From Datnioides undecimradiatus (Eukaryota; Chordata; Actinopteri; Lobotiformes; Datnioididae), in the NCBI GenBank assembly GCA_008933995.1, contig WARS01004015.1, positions 766,115 through 830,114 of the forward strand: a DNA stretch of 64,000 nucleotides. The letters run 5' to 3'. Position 1 is the stretch's first letter; every line of letters starts with the position of its first letter. Made by a program: the position numbers and the translations under genes. The notes under the pieces are model-generated. The model did not search any database and was not told the origin of the DNA. It saw only the letters and a list, made by a program, of their open reading frames with translations. Below are positions 1-12,800 of the stretch, piece after piece.

Positions 1-337
1 GGAGGGGGAGTGTAGGGGGGAGGAGGGGGGGACAATCATTTAAACGCATTTTCCTCTTTTTAAAATACTGCACTCGTCACTGAGTCACGGCAGAAGCAGC
101 GGGCGCCGCGTCAGGAAACTGGCGTCCGTTCGGTTTCTGCCCGTTCAGTTACATAAAATGGAAAAATGAGCATTTGGCACGTTCGTCTGATTCGACTGAC
201 GCCAGGGGCTCGTTTTAAACACGGAGGACGCAGGGTCTGTTTGTTCTGGAGTGTCTTCAGCCACAGTTTGACGTTTCCATGAGTTTAATCGTCATAATTC
301 TCATATTTAAGCCTAACGCTGATCATCAGAGACTTAC

Positions 338-3300
338 CCCAGAGCCCTGAAGGCCGACTGGTCCAGGTGGGCCTGCTGCCTGTTGGGGTTGAAGCCCAGC
401 TGGGGCCTCCACGGCTCCCTGTTGCCCCTCTCCCAGTCGCCCGGCTTCAGCACCTTGTTGGGCATCCTGAAAACAGGAGAGTCACAGCTGCACTGAGAGT
501 TTAACCTGAGGGGAGCGGCGCAGCGCTCGGCTGCAGTCACCTTAAATCTGTGAGAACTCGGTGCGTTCGATCACTTCTGACGGCTGATTGGTAATTATTT
601 ACACATTTGAAGAGATAAACGATGAATCCACACAACAACTATGAGTTCATAATAAGAATCTGATCAATCTCGACCTGAAGCTGAGGAGGAGGAGGATCAC
701 AGTGAGGCCGGCAGCTGCACTCATTCCTTTACTTTGCTGCTCCTCATTACTGCAGCGTTCCTGCTCAAACCGCTGGACGTGTGCTCGTTTCTTCATCTGT
801 CTGCACAGAAACGGCCCCCGACTGTTTCTCCCGCTCTGCGTGAGCCGATTGTAAACATGAAAAACGTGCATTTTGCTGTTTGTACAACAGCAGCTGAGTC
901 AGCGCCGCGCTGGACAACATCAACACCAGCAAGGTGCAGGTTCAGCCTGCAGCGGTTCGGCCTGCAGGCCCAACATCTGTGTTTCTGTGGCAGAGCCCAC
1001 ACGTCTGCTGCAGGACAGGAGCCCGTTCGCCGGCTAACCCGAGCTTCTTCCTCCATTTTTACCCCAAAACTATAGAAACCTCATGCAGGAACGGCCCTGC
1101 TGCATTGGCTGACGTGTTCCTGCATCACGTGCATCAAATCCACCGAATGTAGATTCATCCGCCGCTAAAACCAGTCCCCATCACAGGCCCCACGCCCTCC
1201 TGTCTGACTGCACCTGCGCTGATCACTGCTTTAATGTGCTAAAGCCTTTTTCAACATGAACCTCCGTACGTCTGACCTGTTTGGGCGTCTTTCATGAGGG
1301 GAACCTGACCTGCTGGGGAAGTCGTCGTGCCGCTGGATTTGGCAGATGTAACAAACAAACGCGAGCGGTCTTTAATTATGAGGAGAGCAACGTCAAAAAC
1401 ACTCTTTTCACAGCTGAAGAGAAAAGAGGCCCGACTGTTCCCTGACACACAAACACGCCGATGAAAGGAGAAAGCCCTCACTTGGCTCCGGGAAGGAGGA
1501 CCGCCTTGAACACGAAGTCGTCTGCGTACTGCGGGTCCTTGAACTTCACACTGCGGAAACAAAAAAAACACAAGAGAAGCTTTTTTTCCCTCGGCCGGGG
1601 ACAAAACTGGTTCCATTAGCTCTGGTGTTTACAGAGCCACAGTTTGATGTTTGATGTCGAGGATTATTCTGCGATCAAGTGTTGTCGTTTCCCCCACGCC
1701 CGCCTCACCCTGTCATTTCCGACATGCTGCTCGGCGTCTCACATTATCCTAATGACAGGTGTGTGAGTGTGAGTGTGTGTGTGTGCTGCTGTGGAGCTGC
1801 ATCAGCGAAGGGACGGCCTGAGGCGGTTTGTTTACATTAAGTGTTTACATGTGCGTCTGTTTTGCTTCTTATGTTTATTTACAACCCGTCTCTGCGGCTC
1901 TGACTCCTCGAGCTGACTTACATTCGTGCCTCGTCTCGCGCGTGAACGTTGGCGCTCCAGTCCCTCTTTGTTCCCGTCAGGCGAGCAGATGCGGAGTCGG
2001 AGTTCAAGTACGAGCGTCTGAATGAGGAGCGACCCGCCTTTCACTGAACCGCGCGCGTGAATCCGCCGCGTCGAGCTGCTGCGGAGTCGCCGCGCAAACC
2101 AAAAGCCTGCACGACAACCGGTCTGAATACAACGGCCGGCGCTCCGCCCGTCAGTCTGTCCTTCGCTCTTCCTGACAGCCATTCATCTGATCGCCTTCAC
2201 GCCTGGTGGGCGCTCAGCTGGGGGGGGGGGGCGGCGTGTCAAGTGCACGCTTTTATGATGGACAGGACACATTTAGTAGACGTGTTACTACGCCACGAAC
2301 ACGCCGTGCGCTGGGATGAAAGGGGAGACTCCTGCTCGCTGTGCCACGGGAGGCGAAGCCAGAGACGCCGAGCGAAGTCGCGCAGCGCTCCGTTTGGTTA
2401 AAGGAAGTAAACTGAACTGCTCGGTAACCTTTACTCGTGAGCAGCTCAGTGCGGCGGCGAGGACGCGGCCTGAGGATCAGAGTCAGGGCCGTTTGCGGCG
2501 GCGCTCCTGTTTTCCGGTCCCCGTGTGCGTGTGTGCAACGAGCGACGAGATTAAACCTGAAATCTGTCGATCAAACAGTCAAACGTGTGTTTAACGGTTA
2601 ATAAAGACTCAGGAAGGTCACATCCTCAGGATTATTCACATTTTCTGACACAGCAGCTGTTCTTCGGTCGGTCGTCTCCTCTCCGCCCTGGAGCAGGATG
2701 CCAGTTTTGCTTCAAACGTCCGTCCTCAGACGTTCTGTTCAACTAAGCTCGTTTCCAGGCGCCACACACTCTGCTTTTACATGATCAGTGATGGTTCTTA
2801 CCCGAGCGCCACGTTCTGTGAGATGTCTCGCAGCGTCGGGATGGGCGACGTCACCGGCCTGAGGGGACAAACGTCAGACAGACGATGAAGCAAGCAGCCG
2901 GGCGGAGGCGTCGCGCCGGAGCGGCTCCGTCAGCAGGCGAGAGCGTTCGAGCACAAAACATTGGGACGAACAGAAACGTGCACAAAGTGGGAGGAAAGCA
3001 GCGTTCCTTACTTATCTGGTAGAATAGGGTCGTCATCAAGATATAATGTACCTTGGATTCCATGGCACAGCTCTGCAGGGATCTCAGTGCCCTGGGGGAG
3101 ACAGACAGGGTTACAGCAGGAGGCCTGCGCGGCCGAGGCAGCGCACTGAACACGTCTTTGACTCGATGAGGAGACTTTGCGCAGACACACTTGATTCATG
3201 CACGTCACTTTTCATCATCGCCGCTTTGCAACAAACCTGATCCTGATCATAAGAAGTATTAACTAACAATAAATGAACGTGCAGAGCTTTGGTTAAAGGC

Positions 3301-6126
3301 GCTTCCGTCATGATCACACAGAGGATGAACCCTGCCCTGATTGGACAGGAGGTGTTTCAGCCTCACGGTCGTGCTCCTCAGAGGTTGAACCTCCCCGTGT
3401 CTCATTTTAATCACCGGTTGTTTGCTCGGCCTTCGAGCAGCTGGTCGAACAGTTAACTTCCTGCGTCACGCTGCTGCTGCTCATCAGGACGAATTCACAG
3501 CCGGCGAGGAAACCACGAGTCTAAACACGACAATCGCTTAATCAACAGGCCCGACTCCGAGCGAGGCGACACCTGCTCAGCTCCGCAGACACGTGTGCGG
3601 CAGAATGACGCAGCAGGAAAAAAAAATATGCTGATTTGTTTGTTTGTTTGTTTGTGGACGTGAGAGTTTGATCCGCGGCACCACAGAAGAAGACAGGTGT
3701 GGAGCTGAGGGAGCGGAGTAGGGGAGGGCGCCGGCTGCAGCGCGGCGAAGACAGCGTGGGTCGGTTACCTCGTGGGACTCTGTGCGGTAGAGCTCGTGGA
3801 TGAAGTCGAAGAGCGGGTGGGACCGGGAGAGAAACGCCACGTCGCTGCCCAGGCTGTTCCTTTTCACTGCGAACACAGAGCAGAGCGGCCGGAGGTCAGC
3901 GAGGGACACCGGCCCGGGAACTGTCACCTGTAGTTTCAGTCTGATCTGGGCCACGCCGCGCGGCTCCCGCTCACCTTCCTCAGCCGTGAGGTCGGGGTAG
4001 ACGTCAGCCAGCGCCGCCCGCAGCCGCCGCTCATCCACGAAAGGCAGCAGGGCCACGCCTGCAGGAGCGAACGAGCACAGAGTGGATGCGATTCAAGACA
4101 AACGGCGTGAAAACACAGAATTTAACCGCGCCGCCGCTAAACTGCGTCCCGTGCTGACTCACCCTGCCAGGCGTACTTCTTGCCGTTGAGGTCGATGGCG
4201 AAGTCGTCGGGGTAGAAGTCGATGATGGAGGAATCCTGTTCGAAACAACACGATGAGCGAAAAGCCAAAAACCTCCCTGAGTCTCTGCACGCTCGGCGCC
4301 GCGCGCCACACTTACCGGACTGCTCATGAGGTTTCGCCACGTCTCGGGCAGGAAGTTGCCGCTGGCAGCGGGGAACACGCCCATCAGCTGCTCCAGGGGC
4401 TTGAACTACAACACACACACACACACACACAGGAGGAGTTAGCGCAGAAGCTACGAGGGTACAAACAGCCTGAGACGCTCAGAGTCGAGTCTCACCGGTT
4501 TGGTCCCCTTCTCGAAGTCCGTGAACATCCCCTTGATGTCTTTGAAGTCGGAGGCGAACGGGGCGTAGTGGAACGGGAAGTACCACTTCCAGGAGGCGCA
4601 GCCCTGCGGAGCCCCAACATGCAGCATTTAAAGTTCAACAAGACTCAGTTCAGTCGTGTCTTTATATCGAACTCACATCCTGTTTACTTCCTGTAACACA
4701 AAACGTCACGTGTGCTCACATCAGCCGGCACCGACCAATCACGTGCTGCCATCCAGCCACCAATCAGTGTGCAGCCATTAGCAGCACAGAGCTAAGCTCC
4801 ATCAGTCAGCATGCTGGCAGCAGCATGGACGCCACGCACTCACGAACCGCTGTTTCATATGGAAATCTGTTTTAACTGACTTAGCGTTTAGCACATTAGC
4901 GTTTACGCTAATCATAAAAGATGTGAGAGCAGCGCAGCAGCAGCTCACATCCGAGCAGCAGGACAGTTTAACGTTTCCTGCTAACGGGGCGGAGTGAGGA
5001 GGCTCAGAGCCGCCGCGGGCCTGAATCCTGGACAGGTGGGGCCGTCGGCTCTCTGGAGCTGAGGCGCTGCGGCGTCTCCTCCCCGGCTCTGTGTTTGTCG
5101 TGTCCTGACAAACCTCTAATCCTGCCGATCCGGCGTAAACCACCACTCATCCCGCCGCAGCACACGCGTCTCACGCCGAACAACGACCTTCGCTTCCCAC
5201 AATCCACCTCCGAGGAGACGAGGCCCCGCGATAAACCGGCCGACCCGCGCGCCTCGGCCCCGCGGTCGCTCATTCACATGATAATTCGGGACTTTACCAT
5301 GATAAAAGGCGGCAGAGGCTCAGTCTTAGTCTATAAAAAATGATTCAAACATTTAAATTTAATGATTTATCAACAAAAACGAAAGTAAACACTGAGTTTT
5401 ACACATCAGCTGATTCCTGTAAATGATTAATCTGCTGATATTTGTCAAAAATCAACAAAATTTATTTTGCTCGCTTTCAAAAATATTCAAAATTTTTTTT
5501 TGAGAAAACAGAAAAAAGCTGAAACGTCGTCGTTTCGCGCAGGTTCAGTTTGAAATGAAACAAACCAAATAAACAACAACAAACTCTAAACAAACATTAA
5601 AGTGCATCAATGCAGCTGCTCGTCGTTAACAACAAGCAGCATCTCAAAGCCTCTGAAGTGGGCGGACGAGCTCGACTGCGCTCCTCATAAACACGATCTG
5701 GTGAAACGGAGCCAAACAAATAAACAACAACGAGTGTAAACAGCCTCAAACTGACTGCAGCGTACACACAAACACACAAACGCTGAATTCTGGCTCTTTT
5801 TACTAATAAATTTGACTTTTTTAGAGAATTACAGAATTTATTCAGTTTGATCAGTGGGAAACTTTCTGATTTTGAGGGAAACTTTGTGTTTTTTTGGAAA
5901 AGGCTTCGGCGCGCGGGTGAAAATAAACAGAAATCAGCTCCGCCGCCGCCGCCGCCGCCGCGACACCCCGACAGACCCGGAGGAGGCGGCCGGACTCCTT
6001 TGTGTTTAGGACGAGCCCAGCTCCGCCGCCCCTGATCATCTGGCGAGGTGTGCGCGATCATGACTCTGCGGCGGCGCACAGGACCGTGAATGTGTGGCGG
6101 CGGAGAGCAGACACGTCCCCCCCCAC

Positions 6127-6157
<31 letters not shown>

Positions 6158-6235
6158 GTCTGCCAAGGGCCTGTTAATGAATTCATCCAGAACAGCCCCC
6201 AGAGACGGGCTTTGGATTGGCAAGAGTGTGGAGTC

Positions 6236-6277
<42 letters not shown>

Positions 6278-6845
6278 ACAAATCCCCGGCGGCTCAGCCT
6301 CGAGGCGCCCGGCTCTCCTGAAGAGGCGGTGGCTGATTATTTCATTTCAACATAAAGATCAATATTTTGCAACAGTGAAATGATTTAGCGTTTAATCGCG
6401 CCGCAGACAGAGCGCGAGCACCGGACGCCGCCGTGCGCCCTGCCCGCCGAGGCTCTCGACGCCGACGCGAGCTCGCCTCCCTGCTGAGAGCCTGTCGCCG
6501 CCTTGAACGCGCAGCTCTGCAGCCGGCGTACGACCCTTCACATGACGCGCTGACAGTTCACCCAGCCTCACTGTAAACACTGTAAACGCCTAACGTGCAC
6601 TTTACTTTCATGGTGCGTTCACTGACACAGCGGTAAATGCAAACGCCGTGTAGCAGGTTAGGAGGCGGTTTCAGTGTCTGACTCATGTGACGGGGGGGTG
6701 GGGGGGTACCTGGTAGTAGTAGCGCAGCACCCAGCACAGACCCTCCACGTACGACCGAACCACCTTCCGCCTGAAGTCCTCGTCCGTGGCGTCCACGTCG
6801 AACTTGGTCTTGTAGTATCTCTGCTTCCAGCCCTCCTCCCACAGC
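338..6845 (-). CDS. xrn2: xrn2 exons 18-27: CR2 and C-terminal segment, truncated by the window edge
   Basis: Coding exons are 6710-6845, 4496-4603, 4316-4405, 4163-4235, 3975-4058, 3769-3866, 3012-3091, 2802-2858, 1482-1550 and 338-466. Exon 18 encodes [19 protein letters not shown] and [15 protein letters not shown], exon 19 the Trp-rich [16 protein letters not shown], exon 20 [20 protein letters not shown], exon 21 [20 protein letters not shown] and exon 22 [17 protein letters not shown]. Exon 27 ends [21 protein letters not shown] with a GTAAGT donor at 332-337. The Gly/Arg-rich tail, stop codon and poly(A) site are therefore to the left of base 1. Confidence 0.93.
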
Positions 6846-6861
6846 CTGCGGGGCACGCATG

Positions 6862-6895
<34 letters not shown>

Positions 6896-9800
6896 CAGTT
6901 TAAACCAGCTCACACAGTCAGAGCTGCTCTCCTCGCTCTGCACAGAAAACATTTGTTTTATATTATTACAGTTATGGCTCTGAGATTTGAGGTAATCCAG
7001 GTAATACGGTAATCGTTCCGTATTTTGTTTTGTCTTGTGTTATAAATCAAACGCACCCCTCTGCTGAACGACCCAAACTCCCTCTCAGACCGCCCGTGGC
7101 CGTCGTTGTGAAAACCAGATGCAATCAGCTGCTGTTTCAGGTTCTGATGCGCGTCTATCTGAGTCATTACGGTAACGGTTTCTGGGTAAGGACGGGAGAG
7201 CGTCGCATTTCAGGAAACCTCCCGCATCATGTATTAAATCTGTGTTTTTCAGTGTTATATTTCACGACTCTTCCTGTTGTTTGTCATTTTACACTGATTC
7301 ATTTTAAAGTTCGGGCTGATTTACAGGTACAGGTAGTTTCCACCTGTGTGGCATGCGTTAAACCGTCAGATCTCATCTCTCACACGTGCACCATAACGTC
7401 AGCCAATCAGCTCTGTGGATGCTGCTGCTTCAGTAAAACCACTGTTTTCACTGCGTGGAGTCTTTGTGACCTTGGAAAGTGAATTAATTCTGCGGCTGAT
7501 CACATGTTTGTGCTGTAAACGCTCCTAAACGATGCGTCGGCTTATTAAAATCACTGGTGTGAGGATGCAGCTCCGCTCGTCTATACGCTGAGAACTGCAT
7601 TAAGTTGCTTCGCCGCCGCAGGAATAGTTTAATGGCTTTGACTCCTCAGTAGATTTGGGGCGGCGGTGCCGTTCTGCACACATAATCAAGGCCGCCCGGC
7701 ATCTGTGCGGCGGATCCTCGGAGCGGCCCGCGGGGAGCGCCGGCTCCTGAGAGGAAAGCCTCCATGAATACCAATTTAGCCCGATGGATTTAGCAGCTTT
7801 GACGAGTGCGTCACAGAGGAATTTACTCGAATGTTCCTGCTTTCCATATTAATCGCACGCAGGAGGAGGCGGGAGCCGCTCGGCAGAGGGCTGAGTGTGT
7901 GTGAGAGCGTGCGCGCGTGCGTGTGTGTGTGTGTGTGTGTGTGTTAAACAGCTTGTGCTGCAGCGCTGTGGCATTAATGAGTCCATGTCTCTGGCTGCGT
8001 TCGCTAACACCACCCTCGCCGGCTGAAGCCGCTCCGTACAGATTTATTCTGAGGGCGCCTCGTGAGCAACGCGCCGCCTGTTTGTCTGATGCTTGTATCT
8101 GCACAGACTTTAGAGGCTGCAGGTGTTTTATGTTTGTATTATTATTCTAACGTGTGTGTTAGCGGCGTATCAGCTGTCTGCAGATCTGCAGCATCGACGC
8201 AACGACGACAGAATCAGTTTTCACTCATTTGTCTTCTTAAAGCAGAGTCTGAGCATGAAAACAACTGAACTGAGATCAGCTGATCTCTGCAGCCACTCAT
8301 CTATTAGCACGACACACGCTGCGCTGTGACCAGATGTTTGTGTCGTGTTGCACTGTGGGTAACGTGGGTGCATTAGCATCCCTCTCCGTAAATCAGAGAT
8401 GTTGTGTTTACTTGTTGTTGTGTACTTATCGACATGCACGCGTTCAGCGTCAGCAGAAGCGACGAGCTGCTGCAGAGAAGACGTCAGACGCGCTGCCCCC
8501 CCCGGGCGCCGCCCGACATGCCGGTGCGGTCTCACCTGACGTTGTCTTCGGGCTCCGGCTCGCTGTCGCTGTCCTCGGCTTTCCTCTTCACGCCCCTGGA
8601 GCCCGCGCCGTCGCTGGGGCCTGCAGACGACTGAAGACCCGGGAGAACAAAAACAAGACGTGAGTCAATAATCAGACAAACATAAACAGACAGAAACTAC
8701 TGTTTGTTTCACGTTTTACTCCAAAAACCATTTGACGCCGGCTGTTTTTCGGCAGATTTAACGGATCAACAAACATTTTCAGCTGCTAATCATTTTTCAT
8801 TCGCACGATCGTCGTTTGAAACCCGAGCTCACACATTCACATCGAAACAGATGAACATAAAGAGGAAACCTTAAACGTTCCATCGATCAAACAGTTTAAA
8901 GGAGCGTGTGTCGTTCAGGCTGCTGCATGAAATCTATTTACTGATAACGAGCCGTGTCAAAGATCAACTACCTGCGCCGCCGCCGTGTGCGGCTGCTGAG
9001 CGTGATGCGCGTATACGCACTTAGCCTTCCTCTCCCGCCGAGGCCTTTGTGCTCACGTTCATTCATGTGCTAATGTATGGCCGCCTATTGTCAGCGCCGC
9101 GCACCGGCGACGAGTTTAACGGCTTCAACGTGCGTGTTTAAATAGAGACGCGGCCGTGAACCGGAGCGGGAGCCGCGCCGCGCGCAGGCATCCAGGTTTC
9201 AGGGTGGCTCGAGGCGCGAAGGCTGTTGATCGGCAGAATTAACGGCTTTGAGGTTTCAGCGTGTTCTGTTGATCAAGGACTTTCAGATTAACGCCGGGGA
9301 GCGCTGAAAGGTGACGTTCTCGCCGCTTTGAAGAAGAAATCCAGTTTTCAATTATGAATATCCGACAGAGACGCGGCGCGGCCTGCGCGAGCACGCTAAG
9401 TGGCACTTCACAAGTCCAGAGTGGATCTCCATCAAACTGCGTGTCCAAACTACAGTCCTTCACATGTAGACAAATAAACACTCCACAGCAGCGAAGGCCA
9501 GGAGACGGCAGAGTCACAGCTCAGAACGACGACTCGCAGGATGGCAAATGAGCGAAATGCGGCGTGAAGCGGGTTAAAGACGCCGCAACGCCGGCGGAAC
9601 AGACGACTCATCTCGTCTCGTTATCTTTTCAACAGATGAACTTACATTTCCACCGTTTCTCATCATGGCCTTCAGGGACTGAGCAGCGTCCTGCAGAGAA
9701 ATCAGAGGGAACACGTCACAGCGCGTCCTGACCCGATCATGTGACCGGACGTGGCGCACCTGCAAAACAGCGCTACAGCTCCGAGGGCGTGAGTTAGAGT

Positions 9801-12800
9801 CAACGCCCTGGAACAAACGTGTTTTATGTGTGAGCTTCTAACATGACTAGCTCTGTAACTGGGATCACATTATCAGCTCTCGGCCAATCGTACGGCTTCA
9901 TCAACACATCGATGCTCAAACTGGTTTTTAGTGGCGCCTCGTTTGAGGAACAGGGCCCAGCTCCCGTCAAACCGTTGCCATGACGACATTTTCAGAGTTT
10001 CAGGCTCCGGGCGTCCGCACCTTGTTGTGCTGCTCGGCCGACTGCATCCTCATGTCGTAGGCCTGGTGCCGGGCGTTCTGGACGGCCTCGGGTCGGTCTC
10101 TTCTCCCCAGCGCCTGGGGGGCGAACTGGCCCGTGGTCAGGTAGGCGGGGCCTCGCTGCTCCGCCTGCGGTAACGCAAATGCAGTCATGAGATTTAACGA
10201 GGAGAACAAGAACGTCTGCTTCTCAGACACTGACGGGGGAATGTTTCCTGTGCACAGGAGCACGTGCACGCCTCGCCTGCTCAGCCAGCAGCGAGGGATC
10301 ATCAGTACAACCGTGTGACGGCGAGCGCGACACAGACACTCACCTTCATCCTTTTCCGTTTCTCCTTCATTCTTCTCTTGAAACTTTCCTGGAAGACAGA
10401 AAAGGCGAGGCCCTGAGTCGCAGGAATCAGTGAATCAACGGGTTCGACGTTCAGCACCTTTTACCACAAACTCAAAATAAATTATTCTTTCTCATTTGAC
10501 TTTTGTTTTGCTTTTCATCAATACTGTGCTGATGTCACTTCCTTTGCTCAGACTGTATAGGAAAGTCTGAGATCAGTGAGAAAACAGGAAACAGGAAGTT
10601 AAATTCAAACGTCGGGTTTAAGCGTTTAGTTTCCATGACGGCACAAATCTTACGTCGTCCTCTTTGCGCTTCTTGAAGATGTTGTCCTCGGCCACGCCCA
10701 CCGCCTGCATGATCATCTCCACGCGCTCCAGGTTGACGAAGCCGTTCTCCGTCAGGTAGCCCTGCAGATAAAAGGCAGGCGCGGGTTACGACGCCGACGC
10801 TCAGAGCGGCGTGACAGACGAGCGGCCGAGCGGCGACACTCACCCCGGTTTTGTGCACGACGTCCTTGTAGATGCCGACGAGTCGGTCGATCGCTCCCTC
10901 TCTGCAGGAAACACCACAAACCAGTGAGTCAGTGTTCAAACGACAAACAAACAAACAAACAAACGCTGTTTTCATCTGTTTACAAGTGAGAAGGCGAGAC
11001 GTGAAACGCAGACTGAGGTGTGCTCAGTGTGAGCGCCGCTGTGGGGCTAACACCTGCGCCATCTGACGCCACGCAATGAACCTGTTCCTGCAATCGACCC
11101 CTGTTCTGTGCAGCCTGGACACAGACGGGATCACCTCGGAGCCCCGCAGCTCACCTGATCTCCAAGGACGGCAGGTGTGGCAGGAAGTCGTTTCCCACGA
11201 AGAAACACATGAAGACCCAGTCGTCTACGCTCCTCTCAAAGTCGAAGGTGAACGGCAGGCTGGCCATGGTCAGCTCCCTGGCGAGGTACTGACGACACGG
11301 GGCGGAGACAAACAAAAGGTCAAACTGACACAAACAACATCAAGAAAACATCTTAAAAACAATAAAAACATTACATTATTATTATTATTATTATTATGAT
11401 GTGGACAAATCAGAGCGTTACCAGGCCAATTATCTGCTGATTGATCTGTTTCCTGAGAAGGAGCTCGCTCTCTGTTGTACAGTCATTCAGAAAGAAAGTT
11501 TCATCCTGTTTTCATTACTGTCACTGAAGACCAGACAGAGCTACGCTCACACCTCAGACGCCTCAGGTGTCAGGAACCTACCTCCCGCAGCACGCACAGT
11601 CTGATGAATATGAACTCCTGCTCAGAGACCGGCATCGAATCTGCAAACTCGTCGTGCTGAAAGAGAAGAAGACGTCTGGTTTGGGGCTCGTTACGTTGTT
11701 ACATTACACCGTGGCTGTTCCTTTGATCAAACTGAGCAGAAACTCAAACTGTATCATCACATTCCTGCAGTCGCCTCTCCGCGCCGCTCACCTGCCCCTG
11801 TTTCTCTCTCGCCGTCCCCTGGCAGTCTTTGATTTCGTGACCCATCTGCCCGCAGAGCGCGCAGGGGCGGGGCTTGTTGGGCTTGAACTCCTCCCTGATG
11901 ATGGTGAAGTTCGGCTCGTGCGTGGCCAGGCCCAGCATGATGAGGTCAGCTGATCGCCAGCAGGACAGAGTCAGTTAGTGGAGACAATCAACTGGTTCAC
12001 ACCGACCTGTATTTAATAACAGCCGCTCTTCGTTTAAAGGCGGCGTGCGGGCTCACCGTCGGCGCCACACAGGCAGTGGTGGGTGTTGGGGTCGTGATGC
12101 GGCTGAGCTGTCGAAGCGAATCACAAACACGAGTCAGCAAAACAACAGGAAGTGTCTGTGCGGGGTTCATGTGTTCGTTTGCGATGCGCCGTGCACTCTG
12201 CCCGCGCTGCAGCCGTACCTCTCTGTCTCCTGATGAAGTCCATGATCTTGTGCTCGCCTTCGCCGGGGACGCTGGCGTCGGACAGGAAGACCTGCGGGGA
12301 GACGGTCAGAGCTGAGTGACTGAACACACGAGGGATCGGCTCGGCAGACGATCAGCTGCCGCTCTCACCGTGACGTTCTTCCACCCGGGGTCGTTGCTCA
12401 GTCTGTCTGCGATGTAGTAGCGAAGACACTTTGCCAGGTTGTCCATGAACTCTGTTCCCTGGAGAGGAAGAAGACAAATCCTGCAACTCCGGTGCCACAG
12501 CTGAACACGCACCACACAAAACACGACAAACTGTCCTGGAAACACGACAAACTGTCCTGGAAACACGACAAACTGTCCTGGAAACACTTTACTTTTAAAA
12601 ACAACCAAACGCCGACTTACTGGAGTGATGCAGTTGCTGTCAAACCGCTCTTTTATCTCCTCGGGTGGCAGATAACCTCCTGTAGAAGAGGAAACACAAC
12701 AAGCTGACGGAGGATTCGTTAGCTCGTCCACGGCGAGCTGTCTGATTAATTCAAACTTCAGCGTTTCCTCCGTCAGACGGCCGTAACAGACTCTTCAGAC

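Noticed and set aside
3577..4056. A 159-codon continuous frame covering two xrn2 exons
   Set aside because: It is exon 22 plus exon 23 with the intron read through; family alignment and GT-AG borders show the intron is spliced.
5597..6274. Minus-strand 225-codon frame starting with a Cys-Val run
   Set aside because: It lies within xrn2 intron 18 and is opened by the two (CA)n runs and a (CCG)n stretch; not coding.
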